Below, in pieces: positions 26,034-34,043 of a DNA stretch of 64,000 bases (position 1 is its first letter; the number at the start of each line of letters is the position of its first letter). The translations under genes were made by a program, and so were the position numbers. The stretch is from Trinickia dinghuensis. GTDB lineage: Bacteria; Pseudomonadota; Gammaproteobacteria; Burkholderiales; Burkholderiaceae. The notes beneath the pieces are model-generated. The model was not told where the DNA came from. It searched no databases and saw only the letters and a list, made by a program, of their open reading frames with translations. Where the stretch lies: assembly GCF_003367175.1 (NCBI RefSeq), contig NZ_QRGA01000006.1:124001-188000 (forward strand), given 5' to 3'.

Positions 26034-27929
26034 TCACTGCGCTAGAGGGCTATGGCTATGCGCTACCGGGCTGCCGGATTGCAGCAACGGGCAAGCCGTG
26101 ACGCTGTTGCCGAGCTCCGCGCATAGCTGTTCATACTCGCGCAGGTAGCGCCGCTCGTCGTCGTCGAGCATGTCGATGTCGATCAAATCCCAGTCGTATC
26201 CGACTGCAACGAGATTTTCGAATTCGACCTTTCCTTGATCGCTCGCGCTCGGATGGATGACGACGATGTTCTCGATGCGAACCCCGCCCTTGCCGGCCAC
26301 ATAGATGCCCGGTTCGACCGAGATGACGGCATTCGGAACGAGGCCGTACTTCGAGCCCGGCGCAAAACGCACACCGCCTTCGTGCACGTGAATGCCGATG
26401 CCGTGGCCGGTGCCGTGATTGAAGTCGTAGCCGCGCGCGCGGCAAACGTCGCGCACCGCTTCGTCCACCTCCTCGCCCGTGAGGTCGGCGCGGAAGGGCG
26501 TAATCAGCCCTTTGATGCAGGCCTTGAGCGTGGTCGTATAGATCTCGCGCTGCCACGGCTGGGCCTGCGTGCCGGCGTCGGTCTTGCGCAGCACGACACG
26601 CGTGCAGTCCGTCGCGAAGCCGCCTTCGTAGTAGGCCCCGCTATCGAGCAGCAGCAATTCGCCGTCGTCGAGCGCGATGTCCTTGCTCGCCGCCGCATAA
26701 TGCGCCAATGCGCTGTTCGCGCCGTGCGCGGCGATCGTCGTAAACGATAGCCCTACGGCGCCGCGCGCGGCGTAGGCATCGTTGATCTTGCGCGCGAGAT
26801 CGTATTCGGAATGCCGTTGCCCCGCCTCGCCGTATTTCGCCCAACGCATCGTCTGCGCGATCGCGGCGCTACTGCGCGCGAATGCATCGCGAAACTGCGC
26901 CAGCACCTGCGGCGTTTTCGACACGCGCATCGATTCGACGGGACTGAAGTTCGAGTGGCGCGCATGCGGCCAGACGCGGCCCAACGCATCGGGCATCGCG
27001 CAATTGACCGACTCGGCACCGTAGCAGACATGATCGACGTCGAACAGCGCGAGAAAACGGCCCAGCGCGGCCAGGTCGTTGCGGAACACTTGCAGCTTCG
27101 GATAAGCCTCAAGCTGAACCGGGCAGCGCTCGCAGCCCTCGGGCAAATACAGCGCCACCTGATCGCCGACGACGAACAAATACCCGAGATGCGACGACGC
27201 GTTCGGCATGTGATAGCCGCGGCTGTTGAGCAGGTAGCCGATGTCGTCGGCCGCGCACGTCATCCAGCAAACGCGGGCGCCGGCGTTGCCGAGATGCCCG
27301 CGCAAGCGGTCGTTCAGCGCGGCGATGTTGCCGGCCACGGCGGTACCCGTCATCGACTCGGGCAACTCGAAGATCGGCCGATCGACCTGCCAGCCCGGCA
27401 AGTCGATCGCGCGATCGATCTCGCGTGACGTGAGCCCCGTCCATCGGAGCGCGCCGTGCCGCGTGTCGGCGAACAGCCGGTCGCGTTGCGCGACGCTCAC
27501 GCGCAGTGCGTCGTAACCCACGGAGCGCAGCACGCCGGCGTGCGTCGAGAGCCACATCGCGAGCGCCGACCAGATCGGCAATCCGAGCTCGAGCTTTTGG
27601 AGATGCACGTGCGCCTTGTCGCACTGCGACTCGGCTTGCAGGTGATAGCGGCCGTCGACGAACAGCACGAACCGCGGTACGCCGATTCGCGCGGCCGCCG
27701 CTTCGCTGAGGAAGATGCCCGATCCCGCCGAGCCGTCGAAGCCCGACAGCGCGAAACGCTGGCTATTTCGGCGCGGCACGTATTCGGAAATGAATTCGTC
27801 TTGCGACGTGACGACAAGCGCGTCGAGTTCGAGACGTTCGATGAACGTGCCGAGACGCGCATGCATCTGCGCTACCGAAGGTTCGTAGGACGGAAGATCG
27901 GAAAAGTTGTATTCAAGTCGGTCGATCAT
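26034..27929 (-). CDS. Xaa-Pro aminopeptidase (M24B)
   Basis: A 631-aa metallopeptidase with two creatinase N-like domains (residues 1-340) and an M24 pita-bread catalytic domain (355-600), the long three-domain form like eukaryotic APP1. Metal ligands are visible: LLLDSGAYYEGGFATDCTR (two Asp), FNHGTGHGIGIHVHEGG (His), NAVISVEPGIYV (Glu), and GVRIENIVVI (Glu). It removes N-terminal residues that precede proline, in the cytoplasm. The C-terminal 25 residues (SGSPVAHSHSPLAQ) are low complexity. It is a single gene, convergent with the hydrolase at 25,955. Confidence 0.93.
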   Translation of the reverse strand: MIDRLEYNFSDLPSYEPSVAQMHARLGTFIERLELDALVVTSQDEFISEYVPRRNSQRFALSGFDGSAGSGIFLSEAAAARIGVPRFVLFVDGRYHLQAESQCDKAHVHLQKLELGLPIWSALAMWLSTHAGVLRSVGYDALRVSVAQRDRLFADTRHGALRWTGLTSREIDRAIDLPGWQVDRPIFELPESMTGTAVAGNIAALNDRLRGHLGNAGARVCWMTCAADDIGYLLNSRGYHMPNASSHLGYLFVVGDQVALYLPEGCERCPVQLEAYPKLQVFRNDLAALGRFLALFDVDHVCYGAESVNCAMPDALGRVWPHARHSNFSPVESMRVSKTPQVLAQFRDAFARSSAAIAQTMRWAKYGEAGQRHSEYDLARKINDAYAARGAVGLSFTTIAAHGANSALAHYAAASKDIALDDGELLLLDSGAYYEGGFATDCTRVVLRKTDAGTQAQPWQREIYTTTLKACIKGLITPFRADLTGEEVDEAVRDVCRARGYDFNHGTGHGIGIHVHEGGVRFAPGSKYGLVPNAVISVEPGIYVAGKGGVRIENIVVIHPSASDQGKVEFENLVAVGYDWDLIDIDMLDDDERRYLREYEQLCAELGNSVTACPLLQSGSPVAHSHSPLAQ

Positions 27930-28013
27930 CGGATCTGCTCGGTCGGTCCACGCTCGCAGCGCTCGCGGCTGCCCCCATCGTGAAAACTACCGCCGACGAT
28001 AATTTAAGTCAAG

Positions 28014-28042
28014 CTAAAATTTTTGTGGGACTAAAATTTTTG
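28014..28042. repeat. Direct repeat CTAAAATTTTTG x2
   Basis: Two identical 12-bp copies (28014-28025 and 28031-28042) are separated by 5 bp, a 17-bp period, in an AT-rich island within a 280-bp gap. They lie upstream of the M24 gene start, reading outward. They could be a regulator site or a DNA-bending (nucleoid protein) site. Confidence 0.6.
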
Positions 28043-28209
28043 ACGGAGACTGCCGGAGCGCGTGCTGCGCGACCTGTGGCTCGAGAATGGGATGGATTGG
28101 GGACGTCGACCCGAGCGATGCGAGGATCGAAAGGGCATCCAGCCCCTTCGGTCCATGCGAACCGAGCCGGCCGGATGACGGGCCGCTTCGAGAATCCGCG
28201 CGCTATGCG

Positions 28210-28974
28210 CTATAGCGAGCCAAGCAACTGGTGGAACCAGCCCTGCTCGTGCAGTTGTGCCGGCGGCACGGCCAAGGGCGGCGTCGTGTACGTTTGATCG
28301 ATCGGCGCCAGGGTCTCGTTGTCTCGGCCTTCGTACCAGGCGGACACTTGCTTCGGTCCCGCGGAGCCATCGTCCTGCACGCTGCCTTGTTTCATGTACA
28401 GCAGTTGGCCCTCGGCGTCGCCGGCGGAATCGCGCGTGGGCGCAACGATCACCGCCGCGAGCGAGTGACTCGCCGGGTTCCGAAGATCCGGGGCGATATC
28501 GACGGAAATCGCCGCCATATCGCCGCTTTGCGCTTGCAGCGTCACCAATTGATTGCGTTGGTTATCGCCGTCCAAGGGCACCTGAGAGAGGTCCTCGGAT
28601 GCGAGATTCCCATCGTTGACGAGACTGCCGTCGGAGTCGTAATGAAACGTCGACGAGAGCGGCTTTCCCGAGGAGGGATCGACGTCGGGCTTCCCCGTAC
28701 TCGGATCGTATTTCGTCACCGAGACCGTATTGTTGCTGCTGTCGACCGCGACTTGGCCGACGATCTGATCCTGGCTGTTCTTGACCGTCGCGGTTGCGAT
28801 CTGGCCGTCGCCGCTGGCGGTCCAAACCAAATTGGCGTTGCCTGCCGTGACACCCGACGCCGGCCAGGGATTGGGCCCCGTGTTGGGATCGGGCGGCACG
28901 GGCCTGTCCGCGAATGACTGGAGGGAAGACGGTAGCATGCGTCCGGCGCCGAGCGGATCTGCCATATAAGACAC
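28210..28974 (-). CDS. Unknown 254-aa protein, Asp/Ser/Asn-rich
   Basis: I do not recognise this family. The GTG start at 28974 has AGGAG seven bases upstream (ATG at 28965 is the alternative). There is no signal peptide or membrane segment. The body is acidic and rich in Asp, Ser, Asn and Thr, with beta-strand-like and turn-rich repeats (ATATVKNSQDQIVGQVAVDSSNN; YDPSTGKPDVDPSSGKP). The composition resembles secreted or surface beta-rich proteins, or effectors exported without a cleaved signal. It ends QLHEQGWFHQLLGSL. Function unknown. A 29-codon ORF and a 455-bp non-coding stretch lie upstream. Confidence 0.65.
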   Translation of the reverse strand: MSYMADPLGAGRMLPSSLQSFADRPVPPDPNTGPNPWPASGVTAGNANLVWTASGDGQIATATVKNSQDQIVGQVAVDSSNNTVSVTKYDPSTGKPDVDPSSGKPLSSTFHYDSDGSLVNDGNLASEDLSQVPLDGDNQRNQLVTLQAQSGDMAAISVDIAPDLRNPASHSLAAVIVAPTRDSAGDAEGQLLYMKQGSVQDDGSAGPKQVSAWYEGRDNETLAPIDQTYTTPPLAVPPAQLHEQGWFHQLLGSL

Positions 28975-29429
28975 GATGATTCTCCTAAATTCCTGATGGC
29001 TTGACGGCGACGCGCCTTCCGACTCCGGTTGGAAGAAGTGATGAAGTAGACGAAGCAAACGCGCCGACTAGGTGGACCGGTCGATCCGCTTGGAGTATTG
29101 GGCACGCGCCACGCAGCCGGAGCCGGCTCTTCCGTAGTCGTTACGCGGCAATGCTTCGAATGTCGGTTAGGGACTGCGGACCCATGCCCATGCCCCACCA
29201 GAACTTGTAGGCTTTGAAAGCACCGGCCATATCCCGCGCGGCCCCCTACGCGAATTCGCACCGCGCGCCGGCCGCACCGGTTCCAGGGCGCGAACAGCGC
29301 GGTACAATGCGCCGAAGTTGCTGCCGGGCAGCCGCCGACGCGCCGATCCGCGCCGGCGCGCAGTCGGTCTGTCATACCGCGCCGATCGCCGGCTCGACGG
29401 GCTTACGGCAATCGCCTTCAAGAGGATTC
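28975..29429. other. 455-bp gap with one possible 29-codon ORF
   Basis: Lies between the start of the unknown 254-aa gene (minus) and the start of the XRE-cupin gene (plus). Apart from the small ORF at 29141-29230 I see no gene. Promoters for both flanking genes must lie here; none is clear enough to mark. Confidence 0.4.
29141..29230 (-). CDS. Possible small protein (29 aa), Trp/Gly/Met-rich
   Basis: ATG at 29230 to TAA at 29141 encodes 29 residues with a striking centre, YKFWWGMGMGPQS, and an ordinary end, LTDIRSIAA. Composition is far from random high-GC readthrough (no Arg/Pro runs). Upstream is only a weak GGGAT purine stretch. It is co-directional with the unknown 254-aa gene, 166 bp before it. 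It could be a small membrane-surface protein or peptide precursor; it could also be chance. Confidence 0.3.
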   Translation of the reverse strand: MAGAFKAYKFWWGMGMGPQSLTDIRSIAA

Positions 29430-30176
29430 ATGGATTCGGATATCAATCACATCGGCCAGCGCATTCGACGGCTGCGCCGGGAATCGAAGATGACGCTGCT
29501 CGAAGTGGCCACGGCGTCGCGCTTGTCGGTGGGATTCTTGTCGCAAGTCGAGCGCAACCTGACCGGCATTTCGATATCGTCGCTCGTCAACGTCGCGAAA
29601 GCGTTGAACGTGCCGCTCGGCTCGCTGCTCGAGCATCCCCGTCAAGTTCAGCCCGATTCGCACGAAGGGCGGCGCGAATCGTACCAAGTCGGGCCGATGC
29701 GGCAAAAGTACGAGCGGCTTTCCACGACGTTCGACGGCAGCATGCTCAACGCCGTCAAAGTGCTGATGATGGAAGGCTACGCTTCCGAATGGGTGGCGCA
29801 CGGCGGCGACGAGTTCGTGTACGTGCTGTCCGGTAAAGTCCGCTACACGCTGCGCAAGAAGGACTACGAACTGACGGCGGGCGATTCGCTGCATTTCGAT
29901 GCCCAGCATCGGCACCGCGTCGTCAACGTCGGCCCCGGGCCGGCCGAAGTCATCGCGGTGGGCACGCTACCGCTGTTCGACGACGGCCACGCAGAATTCA
30001 CGCCGCTCTCGCGCACGCCGAAGGGCCGCGGCGCCGTGACGGCAAAGAAGACGGCCGCCGTACCGGCATCGGTGCCGATGCCGGCACCCAAGAAGCCGAG
30101 CGCGACCGCCAAATCACCGCGAGCGAAAACGGTAGCAGCCAAGAAGACTGCCCGAGCGAGCGGTAGCAAACGTTGA
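29430..30176 (+). CDS. XRE-family regulator with cupin domain and histone-H1-like tail
   Basis: A 248-aa regulator. It has an HTH_3 domain at residues 5-62 (IGQRIRRLRRESKMTLLEVATASRLSVGFLSQVERN), a cupin_2 sensor at 95-185 (HGGDEFVYVLSGKVRY, LTAGDSLHFDAQHRHRVVN), then a 60-residue C-terminal tail made of Lys, Ala, Pro, Ser and Thr with repeated AKK, APKKPS and AAKK units. XRE-cupin proteins usually control amino-acid, polyamine or osmolyte genes and bind a small ligand in the cupin. The basic tail is an addition to the usual family length of about 185 and should bind DNA non-specifically. ATG at 29430 has AGAGGA upstream. No obvious target operon is adjacent. Confidence 0.88.
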   Translation: MDSDINHIGQRIRRLRRESKMTLLEVATASRLSVGFLSQVERNLTGISISSLVNVAKALNVPLGSLLEHPRQVQPDSHEGRRESYQVGPMRQKYERLSTTFDGSMLNAVKVLMMEGYASEWVAHGGDEFVYVLSGKVRYTLRKKDYELTAGDSLHFDAQHRHRVVNVGPGPAEVIAVGTLPLFDDGHAEFTPLSRTPKGRGAVTAKKTAAVPASVPMPAPKKPSATAKSPRAKTVAAKKTARASGSKR

Positions 30177-30358
30177 TCTCGATGGGCGCGGCGGTAGCCT
30201 ACCCCGCGCCCGGCGTCATCCGGTCGATACGCATGGCTCGATCAGTCGGATGAAGCAGCATCGCCTCTCCGCGCACCGCTATCGCCTGGCGAGGCCGCCA
30301 ACGCGCTATGTCCTGGCGCGCCAATGCGCATCCGCGCAATGATCGACGGAGAAAGCCG

Positions 30359-32071
30359 ATGCAAGACGAAACGCCGAAAGTGCCGCCCCACGCAGCGCCG
30401 GAATCGAACGACGAAGACCGGCCGGCAAGCCCCGAACGCCGCCGCGTGCTCGGTGGCCTCGCAGCAATGGGCATGGGGCTTGCCTTGCCCGCCTGCACGC
30501 CCCCGACGAGCCATGCGGCGCAACCCGGCCGAGCCATCGCAAGAACAGCCGCGGAAGAAAAACTCGACGCCGCCTTGCACGCGCGCGTGCGCCACGTCGT
30601 CGTCATCTACGCCGAGAATCGCAGCTTCACGAATCTGTACGGCCACTTCCCCGGCGTGCTGCAGCCGATCGATGCCGCCGCCGCGCGGGCCCCGTTGCAG
30701 TTGGATCGCGACGGCAAGACCCCGCTGCCCTATCTGCCGAAGATCTGGGGCGGGCTCGTGCCGCAAGCGCAGCAAGTCGGCATGACGCGCTACATGATCG
30801 GCCAGGACGACATCACGCACTTCCCGAATCGCCCGTTCGTCGTGTCCGATGCCGAAGGCAAGCCGCTGCCGAACGCCGTCATCACGCGCGATCTATGGCA
30901 CCGCTTCTATCAGAATCAGATGCAGATCAACGGCGGGCGCAACGATCAATTCGTCGCCTGGGCCGATTCGGGCGCGCTCGTGATGGGCCATTACCGCAAT
31001 TCGGCGCAAACGCTGCGGCTTTGGAATCTCGCGCAGCAATACACGCTGTGCGACAACTTCTTCATGGCCGCGTTCGGCGGCTCTTGGCTCAATCACATCT
31101 TCCTGATTTCCGCGCAAGCGCCGTTCTACCCGAACATTGCGGCGAGCCCCGCGCAGCATTTGGTGTCGGTGCTCGAAGGCAACGATCCGCTCGGCACGCG
31201 GCTCAAGATCGCGCCCAACGCTAAAGCGTCGGCGCTCGACGGGCCGCCGAAGTTCGTTCGCGACGGCCTGTTCACGCCGGACGGATATGCCGTCAACACG
31301 ATGGCCCCGCCTTACCAGCCGAGCTTCGTCGCACCCGCGCCGGGGGGCGATTCAACGTTGGCCGATCCGGCGAATCCCAAGGTCATGCCGCCGCAAGCGT
31401 ATGCGACCATCGGCGACCGCCTCTCCGACAAAGGCGTCGATTGGGCCTGGTACAGCGGCGCTTGGCAATACGCGCTCGAGCATCGCGATACGGGCATGAG
31501 GCCGGACTTTCAATACCATCATCAACCGTTCAACTACTTCTCCCGCTACGCGCCCGGCACCGAGGCCCGCGCACGGCATTTGCGCGACGCGGGCGTCGGC
31601 GACGACGCATCGACAAACCGCTTCATCGCCGATATCGACGCGGGCCGCCTGCCCGCCGTCTCGTTCTACAAGCCGCAGGGCAATCTCAACATGCACGCGG
31701 GCTATGCCGACATCGAATCGGGCGACAAGCACATCGCGAACGTCATCGATCACATCCGCAATGGGCCGCAGTGGAAGGAAACGGTCATCGTGATGACGCA
31801 CGACGAGAACGGCGGGTGGTGGGATCCCGTCGCGCCGCCCAAAGGCGACCGCTGGGGCCCCGGCTCCCGCATTCCGGCACTCGTGATCGCACCGTTCGCG
31901 AAGAAGGGATACGTCGATCACACGTTCTACGACACGAACTCGATCCTGCGCTTCATCGATCGCGTTCACGGCTTGCAGCCGCTCGATGGGGTCGCGGCAC
32001 GCAATCATGCGTTCGCGGAACGTGGCGAGACGCCGCCGGGGGATCTGACGCGGGCGCTCGATTTGGGGTGA
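30359..32071 (+). CDS. AcpA/phospholipase C-family phosphoesterase (acid phosphatase)
   Basis: A 570-aa exported phosphoesterase (PF04185). The N-terminus has a Tat-like PERRRVLGGLAAMGMGLALPAC signal, with a possible lipobox at the Cys, so it may be a Tat-exported lipoprotein. Catalytic parts: HVVVIYAENRSFTNLYGHFPG with the metal-binding Glu-Asn, AFGGSWLNHIFLISA, PAVSFYKPQGNLNMHAGYADIESGDKHI, VMTHDENGGWWDPVAPP (Asp/Glu) and WGPGSRIPALVIAPF. The closest familiar group is the acid phosphatase AcpA rather than haemolytic PLC, judging from the short length and missing C-terminal repeats. GGAGAAAG lies before ATG 30359. It is convergent with the Crp/Fnr gene. Confidence 0.88.
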   Translation: MQDETPKVPPHAAPESNDEDRPASPERRRVLGGLAAMGMGLALPACTPPTSHAAQPGRAIARTAAEEKLDAALHARVRHVVVIYAENRSFTNLYGHFPGVLQPIDAAAARAPLQLDRDGKTPLPYLPKIWGGLVPQAQQVGMTRYMIGQDDITHFPNRPFVVSDAEGKPLPNAVITRDLWHRFYQNQMQINGGRNDQFVAWADSGALVMGHYRNSAQTLRLWNLAQQYTLCDNFFMAAFGGSWLNHIFLISAQAPFYPNIAASPAQHLVSVLEGNDPLGTRLKIAPNAKASALDGPPKFVRDGLFTPDGYAVNTMAPPYQPSFVAPAPGGDSTLADPANPKVMPPQAYATIGDRLSDKGVDWAWYSGAWQYALEHRDTGMRPDFQYHHQPFNYFSRYAPGTEARARHLRDAGVGDDASTNRFIADIDAGRLPAVSFYKPQGNLNMHAGYADIESGDKHIANVIDHIRNGPQWKETVIVMTHDENGGWWDPVAPPKGDRWGPGSRIPALVIAPFAKKGYVDHTFYDTNSILRFIDRVHGLQPLDGVAARNHAFAERGETPPGDLTRALDLG

Positions 32072-32104
32072 AGTGCTCCAGCGGTTAAGGCAGGCCGCGC
32101 CGCA

Positions 32105-32845
32105 CTATCGCAGCGCCGTTCGGCTTCGCAACCCGTCGAGATCGATGACGACGATTCCCCCGTACTCGATCTCGATCAACCCGGCTTCGGCCAGGCGGCG
32201 CAAGGCCGCATTGCACCGTTGCCGAGACAGCCCCGATAGATTCGCGATTTCCTCCTGCGACACACGCAGGTGCGGATCGCTGAGCGGATGCAGCCACGGA
32301 TGGAAGAGGCCCGCGAGCGCGCGTGCGACGTTGCCGTCGGTGTCGAGCAGATGATGCGCGGCAAAATTGCCGAGAAACCACTGCATCCGCTCGTTGATCT
32401 GACGCAGCAGAAATTCGCCGAATGAGGTTTCGTTCGCACGCAGCCAAGCGAACGTATCGGCTGGCAATAGCGCCACGCGGCTCGGCTTCAGCGCGATGAT
32501 GTCCGCGCTGTGCGCGGGGCCCTGCATCAGGGTGCCTTCGCCGAACCAGCTTCCCGTCGATAGCCCGCCGAGCGTGACCGAGCGTCCGTCGTCGCGCGTG
32601 ACCGACCACTTCAGCAGACCGTCGATCGTGCCGTACCAGTATCGCGGCTTGTCGCCGCGCCGGCACAGCGCATGCCCCATCGATACATCCAGTTCGCGAA
32701 TGCGCGCCCGTACTTCTGAGCGAGCCGGCTCGCTCAGCCCCACGTACCAAACCGACTGCGCAAGCAAAGCATCGAGCGTTCGTGCCTGAGAGGGTGAATT
32801 CGACACGCTCGCGCGGTGACGGGAAGGCTGCTTCGAGAGGGACAT
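32105..32845 (-). CDS. Crp/Fnr-family transcriptional regulator
   Basis: A 246-aa regulator with a cyclic-nucleotide-binding-type sensor (MGHALCRRGDKPRYWYGTIDGLLKWSV, GGLSTGSWFGEGTLMQG) at residues 50-150 and a winged HTH at 165-235 (VSQEEIANLSGLSRQRCNAALRRLAEAGLIEIEYGGIVVID). There are no N-terminal Cys residues for an Fnr iron-sulfur cluster. It is divergent from the beta-keto acid cleavage enzyme gene across 197 bp, where no TGTKC palindrome is visible, so it may control the 33-35 kb pair in place of the TetR protein. Confidence 0.88.
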   Translation of the reverse strand: MSLSKQPSRHRASVSNSPSQARTLDALLAQSVWYVGLSEPARSEVRARIRELDVSMGHALCRRGDKPRYWYGTIDGLLKWSVTRDDGRSVTLGGLSTGSWFGEGTLMQGPAHSADIIALKPSRVALLPADTFAWLRANETSFGEFLLRQINERMQWFLGNFAAHHLLDTDGNVARALAGLFHPWLHPLSDPHLRVSQEEIANLSGLSRQRCNAALRRLAEAGLIEIEYGGIVVIDLDGLRSRTALR

Positions 32846-33042
32846 GTGAATGTGCGGCGCGCGCCGGCGCTCGATACGCGTTAACCCTGGCGCAGATTGT
32901 CGTCGCGATGACTGATCGGCGCATGCGGAGGATGAAGAATCTTACTGCACTGGAAAGCCGGCCGGTGCCGTGGTGTCGATGACGCTTCGGGCAAGAACAC
33001 AGCACGCGCCTCCCCGGTCGGCCCATCACAAACGGAGACACC

Positions 33043-33963
33043 ATGGCAAAACGCAAGGTCATCGTCACGATCGCCCCGACCGGCGGGATGGCGCACAAAT
33101 CGCAGAACCCGCAGTTGCCGACCCAACCCGAGGAAATCGCCGACGACGTCGTGCAATGCTGGAAAGCCGGCGCAAGCGTCGCGGCGATCCACGCGCGCCG
33201 TCCCGACGACGGCGCAACCTGCGACGCGTCGATCTACCGCGAGATCAATCGACGTATCCGCGATGCCGGCTGTGACGTCGTGTTGAACAATTCGACCGGA
33301 GGCGGCGTTCATGGCGACATGATCCGCGCGCTACCGGGCGACCGGTGGGAGATCGCGTGGGAGGAACGCATCAAGGGCATGGACGCGGGCGCGGAGATGT
33401 GCACGCTCGATGCGACGACATTGAATCTCACGTTCGGCGACCGGGAAATCCTCATGGATACGCCGATATCGAAAGGCCGCGCGCTCGCGCGAGGCATGAA
33501 GGAACGCGGCATCAAGCCCGAGTGGGAAGTCTTCAATCACACGCATGTGCTGCAGGACGTCACCACGCTGATCGGCGAGGGGCACGACGAAGCGCCGCAT
33601 TTCGTCAACCTCGTGATGAACGTGCATCGGAACTTCCAAAACGCCATGCCCTTCTCCGTACGCTACCTTCAACAGATGGTCGACACGCTGCCGCCGAACA
33701 GCATCTTCTGCGTGAGCGGCATCGGCCCGTCGCAGCTGGAAGCCAACGTCGCGTCCTTGTTGCTCGGTGGACACGCACGTGTCGGTCTCGAAGACAACCT
33801 GTATTTCCGGCATGGCGAACTCGCCACGAACCTGCAGCTCACCGAACGCATCGTCCGAATCATCCGCGAAATGGATATGGAACCGGCAACGCCCGCGGAA
33901 GCGCGGGACATGATGGGGCTGCCCCGCGGGAGCAGTCCAAGACCCGAGTTCGCGCCACGTTGA
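33043..33963 (+). CDS. Beta-keto acid cleavage enzyme (BKACE, DUF849)
   Basis: A 306-aa TIM-barrel enzyme. Known BKACEs (founder: Kce, 3-keto-5-aminohexanoate cleavage enzyme) condense a beta-keto acid with acetyl-CoA and split it to acetoacetate plus a new acyl-CoA, using Zn2+. Visible: VTIAPTGGMAHKSQNPQLP at the N-terminus, AAIHARRPDDG (metal His), CDVVLNNSTGG, PEWEVFNHTHV and FCVSGIGPSQL. GGAGA precedes ATG 33043. It is followed 80 bp later by the phosphotriesterase-like gene. The aminotransferase at 37.9 kb could generate its beta-keto acid. The acyl specificity cannot be read from the sequence. Confidence 0.9.
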   Translation: MAKRKVIVTIAPTGGMAHKSQNPQLPTQPEEIADDVVQCWKAGASVAAIHARRPDDGATCDASIYREINRRIRDAGCDVVLNNSTGGGVHGDMIRALPGDRWEIAWEERIKGMDAGAEMCTLDATTLNLTFGDREILMDTPISKGRALARGMKERGIKPEWEVFNHTHVLQDVTTLIGEGHDEAPHFVNLVMNVHRNFQNAMPFSVRYLQQMVDTLPPNSIFCVSGIGPSQLEANVASLLLGGHARVGLEDNLYFRHGELATNLQLTERIVRIIREMDMEPATPAEARDMMGLPRGSSPRPEFAPR

Positions 33964-34043
33964 ACGTCGCTGACTGGCCGAAACGAATCGGAAATGTCCC
34001 GCTTCGCGCAACGTCATCCTTCACGATCGAGAAAGCGCTTCCA

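Noticed and set aside
27980-28297. 105-codon plus-strand ORF after the twin direct repeat
   Set aside because: It overlaps the 3' end of the unknown 254-aa gene, has Arg/Ala/Gly/Ser-rich readthrough composition, and lacks a ribosome site.
30183-30210. GGGCGCGG/CCGCGCCC hairpin after the XRE-cupin gene
   Set aside because: GC-rich stem without a T-run; in such GC-rich DNA this arises often by chance.
30359-32071. Haemolytic phospholipase C (plcN-type)
   Set aside because: Too short and without the C-terminal PLC repeats; closer to AcpA-type acid phosphatases.
33345-34043. N-terminal extension of the phosphotriesterase-like protein, giving a 580-aa fusion
   Set aside because: The extension is an out-of-frame read of the BKACE gene; the family N-terminus starts at ATG 34044.
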